A DNA stretch of 64,000 bases from WTFY01 sp965203725 (GTDB taxonomy: Bacteria; Pseudomonadota; Gammaproteobacteria; UBA4575). A program made the translations under genes and the position numbers. Numbering within the stretch: position 1 is the first letter of the stretch; the number at the start of each line of letters is the position of its first letter. The notes under the pieces are model-generated. The model ran no database searches. It was not told where the DNA came from and worked only from the letters and a program-made list of their open reading frames with translations. Where the stretch lies: assembly GCA_965203725.1 (NCBI GenBank), contig CBDBDH010000001.1, forward strand, positions 806,001 to 870,000. Reading direction: 5' to 3'. Shown piece after piece: positions 34,913 through 44,151 of this stretch.

Positions 34913-36013
34913 CTACAGCCGCATCGGCATGACGACGTAACGGCTGTCTTCATTGCCTGCGGGCAGGATCAGCACGCTGCTGTTGCCGTCCCGGATGTAG
35001 AAGTCCACCGCTTCGGTTTCCATCACGTTGAGCACGTCCAGCAGGTACTGCACGTTAAACCCGACCTCGTGCTTTTCGCCGCTGTACTGTATTTCAATCT
35101 CGTCCTCGGCCTGCTCGTGCTCCGGATTGTGGGCCTGGATGACCAGATTGTCGCTGTCCAGAATCAGGCGCACGCCCTTGTATTTCTCGTTGCACAGGAT
35201 TGCCACCCGGCCCAAGGCCTGCTTGAGCGTGGCCTTGTCCATCCGTGCCACATCTCCTTCCTGCTCCGGCAGGACGCGCTGGTACTCGGGGAACCGCCCC
35301 TCGATCAGCTTGGAAGTCATCTGCACGCCATCCATATTGACCTGTACGTGGTTCTTGCCGAGCGACACGGTAATCTGCCCTTCGTCGTCGTCCAGCAGGC
35401 GCTGCAGTTCCTGCACCCCCTTGCGCGGCATGATGATGCGCCGGTCCGCCTCGACTTCGGAGCTGTGTGCAATCTGGGACAGGGCCAGGCGGTGTCCGTC
35501 GGTGGCCACCGTGCGGGTCTGCTGCGGGTCGATTTCAAACAGCAGCCCGTTCAGGTAGTAGCGCACGTCCTGCTGGGCCATGGCAAAGGAAGCCCGGTCG
35601 ATCAGGCCGTGAATCTCCCCCTGGGTCAGGGTGACCCGTTCATCGAGTTCCACTTCATGGATCCGGGGGAAATCCTCCACGGGCACGCTGGCCAGCGTGA
35701 AGCGGCTGCGCCCGGAGTGTACCTTGACCTTGCCGTCCGCTGCGCTGATTTCCACCGTGGATTCGTCCGGCAGGGCCTGGCAGATATCCAGCAGTTTGCG
35801 TGCAGGAACCGTCGTGCTGCCTTCCTGCTCGAACGGGGCCTTGATCCGGGCCACCAGCTCGATTTCAAGGTCGGTGGCCGTGAAGGACAGTCCGTCATCC
35901 TCGGCAACCAGCAGCAGGTGCCCCAGTGCCGGGATGGTTTGCTGGCGTTCCACGGCGCCGATGACTTGGCGCAGGGGCGTGAGCAGATCTTCGCGGGTAA
36001 TAGATAATTTCAT
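34913..36013 (-). CDS. dnaN: DNA polymerase III beta subunit (sliding clamp)
   Basis: Ring-shaped processivity clamp; 366 residues, three similar domains. The N-terminus MKLSITREDLLTPLRQVIGAVERQQTIP and the C-terminal VLILPAGNEDSRYVVMPMRL (clamp pocket) are typical. It follows dnaA by 197 bases in the same direction and precedes recF by 20 bases. Confidence 0.97.
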   Translation of the reverse strand: MKLSITREDLLTPLRQVIGAVERQQTIPALGHLLLVAEDDGLSFTATDLEIELVARIKAPFEQEGSTTVPARKLLDICQALPDESTVEISAADGKVKVHSGRSRFTLASVPVEDFPRIHEVELDERVTLTQGEIHGLIDRASFAMAQQDVRYYLNGLLFEIDPQQTRTVATDGHRLALSQIAHSSEVEADRRIIMPRKGVQELQRLLDDDEGQITVSLGKNHVQVNMDGVQMTSKLIEGRFPEYQRVLPEQEGDVARMDKATLKQALGRVAILCNEKYKGVRLILDSDNLVIQAHNPEHEQAEDEIEIQYSGEKHEVGFNVQYLLDVLNVMETEAVDFYIRDGNSSVLILPAGNEDSRYVVMPMRL

Positions 36014-36210
36014 AATATAAAAGAATAATAGCTGTAATAGAGTCGTTTTATTCCTGTGAATAAAGATGGAAACCTTTTTTAAATCAAATAGATATTCTTA
36101 TACTATCCGGGGGTTTCGCGTGCGTTGTCTGGAGACTTCAGGGTATGTCCAGTATACAGGTGAGCACGGCAAAAGTTGTACCGATTGTAGCACCGTCTAT
36201 CCACAGGCTA
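36014..36210. other. dnaA-dnaN intergenic region, candidate origin segment
   Basis: This 197-base region is strongly AT-rich from 36014 to about 36105 and carries near-DnaA boxes: TGTGAATAA at 36055-36063 (one mismatch to the reversed TTATCCACA) and CTATCCACA at 36197-36205 (one mismatch). It must hold the dnaN promoter and could be part of oriC. The number of boxes is too low to be sure. Confidence 0.4.
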
Positions 36211-37527
36211 TCAACTGCTCAGGTTGCGCAGCAGGTTGATGTAGTCGCTGTTGATCTGTGCATCCGACTCCCGCAGTTCCGAGATTCGCCTGCAGGCATG
36301 CAATACGGTGGTGTGATCGCGCCCGCCGAAGGCGCTGCCGATCTCGGGCAGACTGTGGTTGGTCAGTTCCTTGGACAGGGCCATGGCGATCTGGCGGGGT
36401 CGCGTGACGGAACGGGTGCGGCGCGGGGAATGCAGGTCGGAAACCCGGATGCGGCAGTATTCCGCGACGGTTTTCTGGATATTGTCCAGGGTGACCATCT
36501 TGTCCTGTGAGACCAGCAGGTCCTGCAAGGCGTCCTTGGCGAATTCCAGGGTGATGGCCGAGCCGGTAAACTGGGCATTGGCTACCACGCGTCGCAGGGC
36601 ACCTTCAAGTTCGCGGATGTTGGAACGGATGCGCCGCCCGATGAAAAAGACCACGTCGCTCGGCAGCGTGACGTGCAGCAGTTCTGCCTTGTTCTGCACG
36701 ATCGCCACCCGGGTCTCGAGCTCCGGCGGCTCGATCGCTTGGGTCAGCCCCCAGCTGAAGCGCGAGCGCAGCCGCTCCTCCAGGCCTTCGACATCCTTCG
36801 GGTAACGGTCGCAGGTCAGAATCACCTGTCGCTGCCCCTCCAGCAGGGAGTTGAAGGTATGGAAGAACTCTTCCTGCGAGCGCTCCTTGCGTGCGAAAAA
36901 CTGGATGTCGTCGATCAGCAGGGTCTCGATCGAGCGGTAGTGCTGCTTGAACTCGCTGATGGTGTTGTGCTGCAGGGCCTTGATCATGTCTGCCACGAAC
37001 CGCTCGGAGTGCAGGTAGGTGACCTTGGCCGAAGGGTTGTCCTCGCGGATCTGGTTGCCGATGGCGTGCAGTAGGTGGGTCTTGCCGAGCCCTACGCCGC
37101 CATAGATCAGCAGCGGGTTGTACGTGCGCCCGGGGTTCCTGGCGACCTGCAGGGCGGCTGCGCGGGGCAACTGGTTCGATTTGCCTTCCACGAAAGTCTC
37201 GAAGGTGAAATGGGGGTTGAGATTGTGGTGGAAGGGTTTCGGGTCCGGGCCTGAATTCGCGGCCGGGGCCGCGAGTATCGGCTCATGGCTGCCGATTTCA
37301 AGGGTCACGCGATTGGCCGGTGAACGGCTGTTTGTCTGCACCAGTTCGTCGATGCGTTTCAGGAATTGGCTCTGCACCGAGTCGCGCACGAAGCGGTTGG
37401 GTGCGAGCAGGATCAGTTCGCCGTCCTGCTCGATGGCATGCAGGGGCCGGATCCAGGTATTCAGTTGCTGTTCGGTGAGCTCGGACTCGAGCTGATGTAC
37501 ACATGAATTCCAGAGGGCACTCGTCAT
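36211..37527 (-). CDS. dnaA: Chromosomal replication initiator DnaA
   Basis: AAA+ initiator that melts oriC. 438 residues: N-terminal helicase-loading domain (WNSCVHQLESELTEQQLNTWI), a linker, the AAA+ core with Walker A YGGVGLGKTHLLHA and Walker B LLIDDIQFF, and the C-terminal DNA-binding domain with signature SFGGRDHTTVLHA in its local form (GSAFGGRDHTTVLHACRRI). Divergent from rpmH. Confidence 0.98.
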   Translation of the reverse strand: MTSALWNSCVHQLESELTEQQLNTWIRPLHAIEQDGELILLAPNRFVRDSVQSQFLKRIDELVQTNSRSPANRVTLEIGSHEPILAAPAANSGPDPKPFHHNLNPHFTFETFVEGKSNQLPRAAALQVARNPGRTYNPLLIYGGVGLGKTHLLHAIGNQIREDNPSAKVTYLHSERFVADMIKALQHNTISEFKQHYRSIETLLIDDIQFFARKERSQEEFFHTFNSLLEGQRQVILTCDRYPKDVEGLEERLRSRFSWGLTQAIEPPELETRVAIVQNKAELLHVTLPSDVVFFIGRRIRSNIRELEGALRRVVANAQFTGSAITLEFAKDALQDLLVSQDKMVTLDNIQKTVAEYCRIRVSDLHSPRRTRSVTRPRQIAMALSKELTNHSLPEIGSAFGGRDHTTVLHACRRISELRESDAQINSDYINLLRNLSS

Positions 37528-37602
37528 GTGTAAAACTCCAGGGTGTTTTTGCTTTATTATTCGGTGGAATTCGGGGCACCAGTCTAGCGAGGAATCGGGC
37601 AG

Positions 37603-37662
37603 TAATCCACAATTTCATGCCCGATAATAAGCGTTGACAAACGCAAGTTGCGGGATTATTTT
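37603..37662 (+). promoter_or_regulatory. rpmH promoter with an upstream near-DnaA box
   Basis: TTGACA (37634-37639), a 17-base spacer and TATTTT (37657-37662) form a good sigma-70 promoter 53 bases before rpmH. TAATCCACA at 37603-37611 differs from the DnaA box by one base and lies between the divergent dnaA and rpmH promoters, where DnaA autoregulation is common. Confidence 0.6.
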
Positions 37663-37714
37663 TGCGCTTCTTGGAGGGTTCCCGATCCAAGGAATTGAAA
37701 AATAGAAACAAGCT

Positions 37715-37849
37715 GTGAAAAGAACATACCAACCCAGTAACCTGAAACGTGCCCGCACCCACGGATTCAGGTCCCGAATGAGGACCAAGAGTGGTCGTGC
37801 CGTCATCAATGCCCGGCGGGCCAAGGGACGCACGCGCTTGGCTCCGTAG
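37715..37849 (+). CDS. rpmH: Ribosomal protein bL34
   Basis: A 44-residue, very basic protein reading KRTYQPSNLKRARTHGFRSR followed by MRTKSGRAVINARRAKGR and the ending TRLAP, the bL34 sequence. It starts with GTG at 37715. It is the first gene of the rpmH-rnpA-yidD-yidC operon, diverging from dnaA as in most bacteria. Confidence 0.97.
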   Translation: MKRTYQPSNLKRARTHGFRSRMRTKSGRAVINARRAKGRTRLAP

Positions 37850-37853
37850 TTTT

Positions 37854-38207
37854 TTGTCCGTAGGCAACTTCTCGTTTACCTACCGTGAAAGGCTGCATCA
37901 GGCACGCCAGTTCAGGCGGGTCTTCGACCGGGCACGCCGATCGAGCAGCACGATGTTCACGCTGCTGAGGCGGGAGAACAGGATGGGGTATCCGCGTCTG
38001 GGCATGGTGGTCGCCAAGCGCAATGCCCGGCGCGCCGTGGACCGGAACACGATCAAGCGCATGATCCGGGAAAGCTTTCGCACCCGCAAGGCCGGGCTGG
38101 AGGCCAGCGACTACGTGGTGATTCTGAAGCGCCCGATCGGGACCGTGCCGAGGGACAGCCTGCGACAGCAGTTAACCGGGCTTTGGGAAGAATGTTCAAG
38201 AAGATAG
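37854..38207 (+). CDS. rnpA: Ribonuclease P protein component
   Basis: Protein subunit of RNase P, which matures tRNA 5' ends. The RNR motif is KRNARRAVDRNTIKRMIRES; the N-terminal FSFTYRERLHQARQFRRVFD binds the tRNA leader. No ATG fits: the TTG at 37854, five bases after the rpmH stop, gives 117 residues. GTG 37794 inside rpmH is an alternative with a non-family leader. Confidence 0.93.
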   Translation: MSVGNFSFTYRERLHQARQFRRVFDRARRSSSTMFTLLRRENRMGYPRLGMVVAKRNARRAVDRNTIKRMIRESFRTRKAGLEASDYVVILKRPIGTVPRDSLRQQLTGLWEECSRR

Positions 38208-38440
38208 AGGGCCTGCTGGGCAAGGCGATGATCCTGCTGATCCGGGCCTACCGGCTTTTCCTCAGCCCGTGGATCGGGCAGCAGTGCCGGTTCCACCCCA
38301 CCTGTTCGGCGTATGCCATCGAAGCCATCCGGCGCCATGGTGCCGTGCGTGGCGCCTGGCTCGCGGCCAAGCGCCTGGGCCGCTGTCACCCCTGGCATGA
38401 AGGGGGCGTCGACCCCGTACCGGAGCGCAAGCGTGGCTAA
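38192..38440 (+). CDS. yidD: Membrane protein insertion efficiency factor YidD
   Basis: An 82-residue protein with the family core YRLFLSPWIGQQCRFHPTCS (catalytically undefined cysteines) and AIRRHGAVRGAWLAAKRLGR then CHPWHEGGVDPVP. It helps YidC-dependent insertion. ATG 38192 overlaps rnpA and has GGGAAG just before it. Confidence 0.95.
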   Translation: MFKKIEGLLGKAMILLIRAYRLFLSPWIGQQCRFHPTCSAYAIEAIRRHGAVRGAWLAAKRLGRCHPWHEGGVDPVPERKRG

Positions 38441-40130
38441 CCAGCGATTCTTCCTGTACCTGGCCCTGGCCTTCATACTCTACCTGATCTGGCTGACCTG
38501 GCAGCAAGAACATGCACCACTGTCCTCGGTCCCGCCACCCGCGGTCCCGTCGGCAACCCAGGGCGAAGCGCGAAGCCTGGCCGAGGCCGACGACCTTCCG
38601 GAGCTGCTGGCTCCGGACACACCCGGGCCGCTGGCGCCCGAACCGGCCCCGCCACCCGCCGCCCCACGAAGCGATACCCGCGCACCGCACGTGCAGGTGC
38701 GCACCGATGTGCTGGACGTCGTCATTGACACCCGCGGCGGGGACATCCGCCAACTGGACACTCTGACCTACCCGGTGTCCCTACAAAAGAAGGATGTCGG
38801 CTTTCGCCTGCTGCACCGCGATGAGCGCACCCATATCGCGCAGTCCGGGCTGCGCCACGACAACATCCAGGGCCAGCCGGCCCCGGCCTCCCTGGCGCCG
38901 AGCCACCACGAGATCTACACCGCCGAGCGGCCCCGCTACGAGCTGGCGGACGGCCAGGACCGCCTGCAGGTCAGGCTCACCTGGCGTGGGGATGCGGGCC
39001 TTGCGGTGGAGAAGATCTTCACCTTTTACCGCGGCGCTTTCGTGATTGATGTCAGCCACCGCGTGCTCAACCGCAGCGCTTCGCCCTGGACCGGCCGCCA
39101 GTACCAGCAGTTGCGCCACAGCCCCATTCCCGAGGACCGCAGCTGGCTGCGCCTGCCGACCTACACCGGGGCCGCCTATTACGACGGCGCCTACCACAAG
39201 CATTCCTTCGACGACATCGAGGACGAGCCCTTCAGCATGCAGGTGACCGGCGGCTGGGCGGCGATGCTGCAGCACTATTTCGTTTCCGCCTGGATCGCGG
39301 AGCCCGGGCAGGCAAACCGGTTTTACAGCAAGCGCGTGCAGGGTTCGGACGAGCCGCAGTACCTGATCGGCATGCTGTCGGCTTCACAAACCGTCGCGCC
39401 CGGCGGACAGGGCGAGTTCCAGCGGCGCCTGTATGCCGGGCCGAAGCTTCAGCGCAGCATGGAGCAAATCGCGCCGGGGCTCGACCTGAGCGTGGACTAC
39501 GGCATGTTCTCCATTCTTTCCAAGCCGCTGTTCTGGCTGCTGGAATGGTTTCACAAGCTGGTCGGCAACTGGGGCGTGGCCATTATCCTGGTGACGATCG
39601 CGGTCAAGCTGGTGTTCTTCAAGCTGTCCGAGGCCAGCTACAAGTCCATGGCCCGCATGCGCAAGATCCAGCCCCGCTTCCAGGCAATGCGCGAACGCTA
39701 TGCGGACGACAAGCAGAAACTGAACCAGGCCCTGATGGAGATGTACAAGAAGGAAAAGATCAACCCGCTCGGCGGCTGCCTGCCGATCCTGGTGCAGATT
39801 CCCGTGTTCCTGGCCCTGTACTGGGTGCTGGTCGAAAGCGTCGAGTTGCGCCAGGCGCCGTTCATGCTGTGGATCCACGATCTTTCCTTGCGCGACCCGA
39901 TCTTCGTGCTGCCGTTGTTGATGGGCATCACCATGTACATCCAGTTCAAGCTCAACCCGGCGCCCCCGGACCCCATGCAAGCCAAGATCTTCGCCATGAT
40001 GCCGATCATGATGACGGCCTTCATGGCTTTTTTCCCGGCCGGTCTCGTGCTGTACTGGTTTGTCAACAACCTCCTGTCCATTGCCCAGCAATACGTGATT
40101 ACCCGGCGTATTGAAAAGGCGGAGTACTAG
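38433..40130 (+). CDS. yidC: Membrane protein insertase YidC
   Basis: 565 residues: an N-terminal membrane helix (FFLYLALAFILYLIWLTW), a Pro/Ala-rich linker, the large periplasmic domain found in Gram-negatives, then the conserved five-helix insertase core (KLVGNWGVAIILVTIAVKL, NPLGGCLPILVQIPVFLALY, FMAFFPAGLVLYWFVNNLLS). The start is GTG 38433, eight bases inside yidD, with GGAG upstream. Confidence 0.97.
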   Translation: MANQRFFLYLALAFILYLIWLTWQQEHAPLSSVPPPAVPSATQGEARSLAEADDLPELLAPDTPGPLAPEPAPPPAAPRSDTRAPHVQVRTDVLDVVIDTRGGDIRQLDTLTYPVSLQKKDVGFRLLHRDERTHIAQSGLRHDNIQGQPAPASLAPSHHEIYTAERPRYELADGQDRLQVRLTWRGDAGLAVEKIFTFYRGAFVIDVSHRVLNRSASPWTGRQYQQLRHSPIPEDRSWLRLPTYTGAAYYDGAYHKHSFDDIEDEPFSMQVTGGWAAMLQHYFVSAWIAEPGQANRFYSKRVQGSDEPQYLIGMLSASQTVAPGGQGEFQRRLYAGPKLQRSMEQIAPGLDLSVDYGMFSILSKPLFWLLEWFHKLVGNWGVAIILVTIAVKLVFFKLSEASYKSMARMRKIQPRFQAMRERYADDKQKLNQALMEMYKKEKINPLGGCLPILVQIPVFLALYWVLVESVELRQAPFMLWIHDLSLRDPIFVLPLLMGITMYIQFKLNPAPPDPMQAKIFAMMPIMMTAFMAFFPAGLVLYWFVNNLLSIAQQYVITRRIEKAEY

Positions 40131-40160
40131 GCGCGCACGCCACACGATAGGGCGCCGGCC

Positions 40161-41504
40161 TTGCCCAACGTCAAACCTTCCACCGCCGATTCCATCTGTG
40201 CCGTGGCCACCGCGCCCGGGCGCGCCGCCCTGGCCGTGATCCGGCTGTCCGGCCCGGAGGCGCACGCCATTGCCGAGCAGGTGACGCATCGCAAGCTGGC
40301 CGTGCGCAAGGCCGTCCTGACCGGCTTTTACGATGCCCGCGGCGAGCGCATCGACCAGGGCATCGCACTCTATTTCCAGGCGCCGGCCTCCTTTTCCGGG
40401 GAGGACCTGGTTGAATTCCACAGCCATGGCAGCCCGGTGGTGTGCGATCTTTTGCTGGACACGCTGTGCGCACACGGCGCGCGCCTGGCAGAGCCCGGTG
40501 AATTCAGCCTGCGGGCCTTTTTGAACCACAAGATCGACCTGGCCCAGGCCGAAGCCATCGCCGATTTGATCGCAAGCTCCACCGAGCAATGCGCGCGCCT
40601 GGCCAGCCGCTCCCTGCAGGGGCTGTTCTCCGCCCGGGTACAGGAAATCCTGGAGCGGCTGGTGGCCGTGCGCGCCGGGATCGAGGCGTACCTGGACTTC
40701 CCCGAAGAGGACCTCGACGTGCAGCAAGCACAGCACTTTTGCGAACAGATGGATGATCTCGGCGCGGCGATCACGACACTGCTCGAGCAGGCACAGGCGG
40801 GAGAGCGACTGAACACCGGGGCCACGCTCGCCATCGCCGGCGCACCCAATGTCGGCAAGTCCAGCCTGATCAACGCCCTGGCCCAGGGTGACCTCGCCAT
40901 CGTCACCGATATGCCCGGGACCACCCGCGACCCCGTGGCCGCGGACATTGAAATCGCGGGCATGCCCATCCACGTGGTGGATACTGCCGGTGTGCGCGAG
41001 ACCGAGGATGCCATCGAGCGCGAGGGCATCGCGCGCACCCGCCGCATGCTGGCGCAGGCTGACCTGGTGGTGTGGATGGACGATGTCACGCAACCGCCCG
41101 CTGCGCAGGCGCCCCCCGAGGAAGTGGATGCGGCCCGCAGGATCCGGGTACACAACAAGATCGACCTGACCGGGCGCACACCCGAGGCCCTCGGGGAGGA
41201 AGTCTACCTGTCCGTCAAGACCGGCTCGGGCCTGCAGGCGCTGATCGATCTGATCCGCACCCGGTTGCTGGGGGGCGAGCGGGCGAGCACGCCGTTTCTG
41301 GCCCGCCGACGCCACCGGCTCGCACTGCAAAACACCCAGGAGCATATCCGGGCCGCCGCACAGGGGTTGCGCGAGGCCCGCGGACTGGAGCTGGCCGGTG
41401 AGGACCTGCGCCTGGCCCAGCACGCACTGGGCGAGATCACCGGGGAGTTTGGTTCCGAGGACCTGCTGGGTCGCATCTTCAGCGAGTTCTGTATCGGAAA
41501 GTAG
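40161..41504 (+). CDS. mnmE: tRNA modification GTPase MnmE
   Basis: With MnmG it makes 5-(carboxymethyl)aminomethyl-uridine at wobble position 34. 447 residues: N-terminal folate-binding domain (TIC-like STADSICAVATAPGRAALAV), helical domain, and a G domain with GAPNVGKSSLINAL, DMPGTTRDPV, DTAGVRE and a HNKID guanine motif. The C-terminus FCIGK is the conserved end. TTG start. Confidence 0.96.
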   Translation: MPNVKPSTADSICAVATAPGRAALAVIRLSGPEAHAIAEQVTHRKLAVRKAVLTGFYDARGERIDQGIALYFQAPASFSGEDLVEFHSHGSPVVCDLLLDTLCAHGARLAEPGEFSLRAFLNHKIDLAQAEAIADLIASSTEQCARLASRSLQGLFSARVQEILERLVAVRAGIEAYLDFPEEDLDVQQAQHFCEQMDDLGAAITTLLEQAQAGERLNTGATLAIAGAPNVGKSSLINALAQGDLAIVTDMPGTTRDPVAADIEIAGMPIHVVDTAGVRETEDAIEREGIARTRRMLAQADLVVWMDDVTQPPAAQAPPEEVDAARRIRVHNKIDLTGRTPEALGEEVYLSVKTGSGLQALIDLIRTRLLGGERASTPFLARRRHRLALQNTQEHIRAAAQGLREARGLELAGEDLRLAQHALGEITGEFGSEDLLGRIFSEFCIGK

Positions 41505-41605
41505 TCGAGTCCGCACACCGGGTTCAGTACAATGGGCGGGATTTGCAAACGGGGCGTGTACGGAGACCCGATCCGGGCGGCCCGCACGTGCAGGGACTTT
41601 CGAAT

Positions 41606-43498
41606 ATGAACACATCCGCACAGCGCTACGAGGTCATCGTCATCGGCGGCGGACACGCCGGCACCGAGGCGGCGCTTGCGGCTGCGCGCATGGGCTGTCG
41701 CACGCTGCTGGTGAGCCACAACCTGGAGACCCTCGGGCAGATGAGCTGCAACCCGGCCATCGGCGGGATCGGCAAAAGCCACCTGGTTCGGGAAATCGAT
41801 GCCATGGGCGGGGCCATGGCGCTGGCCGCCGACCGTGCCGGGATCCAGTTCCGCATCCTGAACTCGCGCAAGGGCCCGGCCGTGCGCGCCACCCGCGCAC
41901 AGGCGGACCGGGCGCTGTACAAGGCTGCCATCCGCCAGATGCTGGAGAACCAGGAAGGCCTGCATCTCTTCCAGGCCTCGGTCGATGACCTGGTGGTGGA
42001 GCAGGACACCGTGCGCGGGGTGCGCACCCAGTCCGGCCTGCAGTTCGAAGCCCGGGCCGTGGTGCTGACCACCGGCACGTTCCTGGGCGGCAAGATCCAT
42101 GTAGGCGACATCCAGTACGGCGCCGGGCGCGCCGGCGACCCGCCGGCCCTGGCCCTGGCGCAGCGCCTGCGCGAGCTGCCGTTTCGTGTCGGTCGCCTGA
42201 AAACCGGTACCCCGCCGCGCCTGGACGGGCGTACGATCGATTTCAGCGCCATGGAACGCCAGCCCGGCGATGTGCCGACCCCGGTGTTCTCGTTCGCGGG
42301 CAGCCGCGAGCTGCACCCCGAGCAGGTCAGCTGTCACATCACCTACACCAATGAGACCACGCACGCCCTCATCCGCAAGGACCTGCACCGCTCCCCCATG
42401 TACAACGGCAGCATCGAGAGCGTCGGACCGCGGTACTGCCCGTCCATTGAAGACAAGGTCACCCGCTTTGCCGAGCGCACCCAGCACCAGGTATTTGTCG
42501 AGCCGGAAGGCCTGCAGACCCACGAGGTGTATCCGAACGGGCTGTCCACCAGCCTTCCCTACGAGACCCAGTGCGACTTCGTGCACTCGATCAAGGGCTT
42601 CGAGAACGCACACATCACGCGTCCCGGCTATGCCATCGAGTACGACTTTTTTGACCCGCGGGACCTGCGGCCCAGCCTCGAGACCCGGGCTGTGCAGGGG
42701 CTGTATTTTGCCGGCCAGATCAACGGCACCACGGGCTACGAGGAGGCAGCCGCCCAGGGGCTGCTGGCGGGCATCAATGCCGCTCGCCAGACACGGCATA
42801 AGGAAGCCTGGATCGTGCGCCGAGACGAGGCGTACCTCGGAGTCATGGTGGATGACCTAGTCACGCGCGGCACCCTGGAGCCGTACCGCATGTTCACCAG
42901 CCGCGCGGAATTCCGCCTGATCCTGCGCCAGGACAATGCCGACCTGCGGCTTTGCGAAACCGCCCACCGGCTCGGCTGCCTGCCCGAGGCGCGCTGGCAG
43001 GCGTTCGTGCAAAAGCGCAAGGCCATCGAGCGCGAAACCCGGCGCCTGCAATCCATTCATTTGCGCCCGCAGGATGTGTCGGGCGAGCAGGCCCGGGAGA
43101 TGCTGGGCGGGGAGCTCAGACACGAATACCGCCTGTACGACCTGTTGCGAAGACCGCAGACGAGCCTGGAGCAGCTGCTCCGGCTGGTGCCCGGTGCGGG
43201 CGCAGACCTCGCCCCGGAAGTCGCCGAGCAGATCGAGATCCAGGCCCGCTACGCCGGCTACATCGATCGCCAGAATGCCCAGGCCCGACACCTCGCAGAG
43301 CAGGAGCATGTGCGCTTGCCGGAGAACCTGGAGTATGCCGCCATCGCCGGGCTGTCCAACGAGGCCCGTCAGAAGCTGGCCGAGATTCGCCCGCGTACCT
43401 TGGGGCAGGCCGCGAGAATCCCGGGCATCACCTCCTCGGCGCTGTCGCTCTTGCTGGTGCACCTGAGAGCACGTGAGCAGCTGAAGCAGAGCGCGTGA
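41606..43498 (+). CDS. mnmG: tRNA uridine-5-carboxymethylaminomethyl modification enzyme MnmG
   Basis: FAD protein partner of MnmE. The dinucleotide loop is VIVIGGGHAGTEAAL at the N-terminus; SCNPAIGGIGKSHL and the active-site region GYCPSIEDK in its local form (PRYCPSIEDKV) are typical. 630 residues from ATG 41606. Its stop overlaps the rsmG GTG. Confidence 0.97.
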   Translation: MNTSAQRYEVIVIGGGHAGTEAALAAARMGCRTLLVSHNLETLGQMSCNPAIGGIGKSHLVREIDAMGGAMALAADRAGIQFRILNSRKGPAVRATRAQADRALYKAAIRQMLENQEGLHLFQASVDDLVVEQDTVRGVRTQSGLQFEARAVVLTTGTFLGGKIHVGDIQYGAGRAGDPPALALAQRLRELPFRVGRLKTGTPPRLDGRTIDFSAMERQPGDVPTPVFSFAGSRELHPEQVSCHITYTNETTHALIRKDLHRSPMYNGSIESVGPRYCPSIEDKVTRFAERTQHQVFVEPEGLQTHEVYPNGLSTSLPYETQCDFVHSIKGFENAHITRPGYAIEYDFFDPRDLRPSLETRAVQGLYFAGQINGTTGYEEAAAQGLLAGINAARQTRHKEAWIVRRDEAYLGVMVDDLVTRGTLEPYRMFTSRAEFRLILRQDNADLRLCETAHRLGCLPEARWQAFVQKRKAIERETRRLQSIHLRPQDVSGEQAREMLGGELRHEYRLYDLLRRPQTSLEQLLRLVPGAGADLAPEVAEQIEIQARYAGYIDRQNAQARHLAEQEHVRLPENLEYAAIAGLSNEARQKLAEIRPRTLGQAARIPGITSSALSLLLVHLRAREQLKQSA

Positions 43499-44151
43499 GT
43501 CCTTTGGCGGCCTCCTCGATTTCCCTTTCGGCCCCGCAGGACGGGACACAGCTTGAGGCCGGGCTGGCGCAGATGCAGATCCCGGCAGACCCCGCCTGCC
43601 GGCAGGCGCTGCTGCAGTTCATGCAGTTGCTGCAAAAATGGAACCGGGCGTACAACCTCACGGGTGCGACGGACCCCGACACGCTGCTCCACCGTCACGT
43701 GCTGGACAGCCTGAGCCTGTTGCCCCACCTCGCCGGGCGCCGCGTGATCGATGTCGGCAGCGGCGGCGGCCTGCCCGGCATCCCCTTGGCGATTGCCAGC
43801 CCGGACCGGGAATTCCTGCTGCTCGATGCGAACGCCAAAAAGACCCGGTTCATCCGGCAGTGCATCATCGAGATCGGCCTGCAAAATGCCCGGGTGCACC
43901 AGCAAAGGGTGGAGGAATACAGGCCGCCGCGGGGCTTTGACACGGTGGTGAGCCGGGCGCTGGCGCCTGCGCAAACGCTGCTCGCCTGGGTGGACCCCCT
44001 GCTGGTTCGCGGTCGGGTGCTGCTCATGCTCGGACCGGCCAGCGGCCTGCCCGAGTTGCCGGGCGGCTATCGCCTGCGGGGAGTGTATCCGGCAGGCGTT
44101 CCGGGGGCAGAGCCCGGCCGACAAGTCGCCGTGCTCGAGAAGAGCCCATGA
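43495..44151 (+). CDS. rsmG: 16S rRNA (guanine-527-N7)-methyltransferase
   Basis: SAM-dependent methyltransferase of 218 residues. Core motifs: KWNRAYNLTGATDPDTLLHRH, VIDVGSGGGLPGIPLAI (SAM loop), and FDTVVSRALAP. The GTG at 43495 overlaps mnmG's TGA (GTGA), and its own stop overlaps parA's ATG (ATGA). Confidence 0.96.
   Translation: MSPLAASSISLSAPQDGTQLEAGLAQMQIPADPACRQALLQFMQLLQKWNRAYNLTGATDPDTLLHRHVLDSLSLLPHLAGRRVIDVGSGGGLPGIPLAIASPDREFLLLDANAKKTRFIRQCIIEIGLQNARVHQQRVEEYRPPRGFDTVVSRALAPAQTLLAWVDPLLVRGRVLLMLGPASGLPELPGGYRLRGVYPAGVPGAEPGRQVAVLEKSP

Noticed and set aside
39384..42799. Long antisense frames opposite yidC, mnmE and mnmG
   Set aside because: All three plus-strand genes are unmistakable, and the antisense products look like composition shadows.
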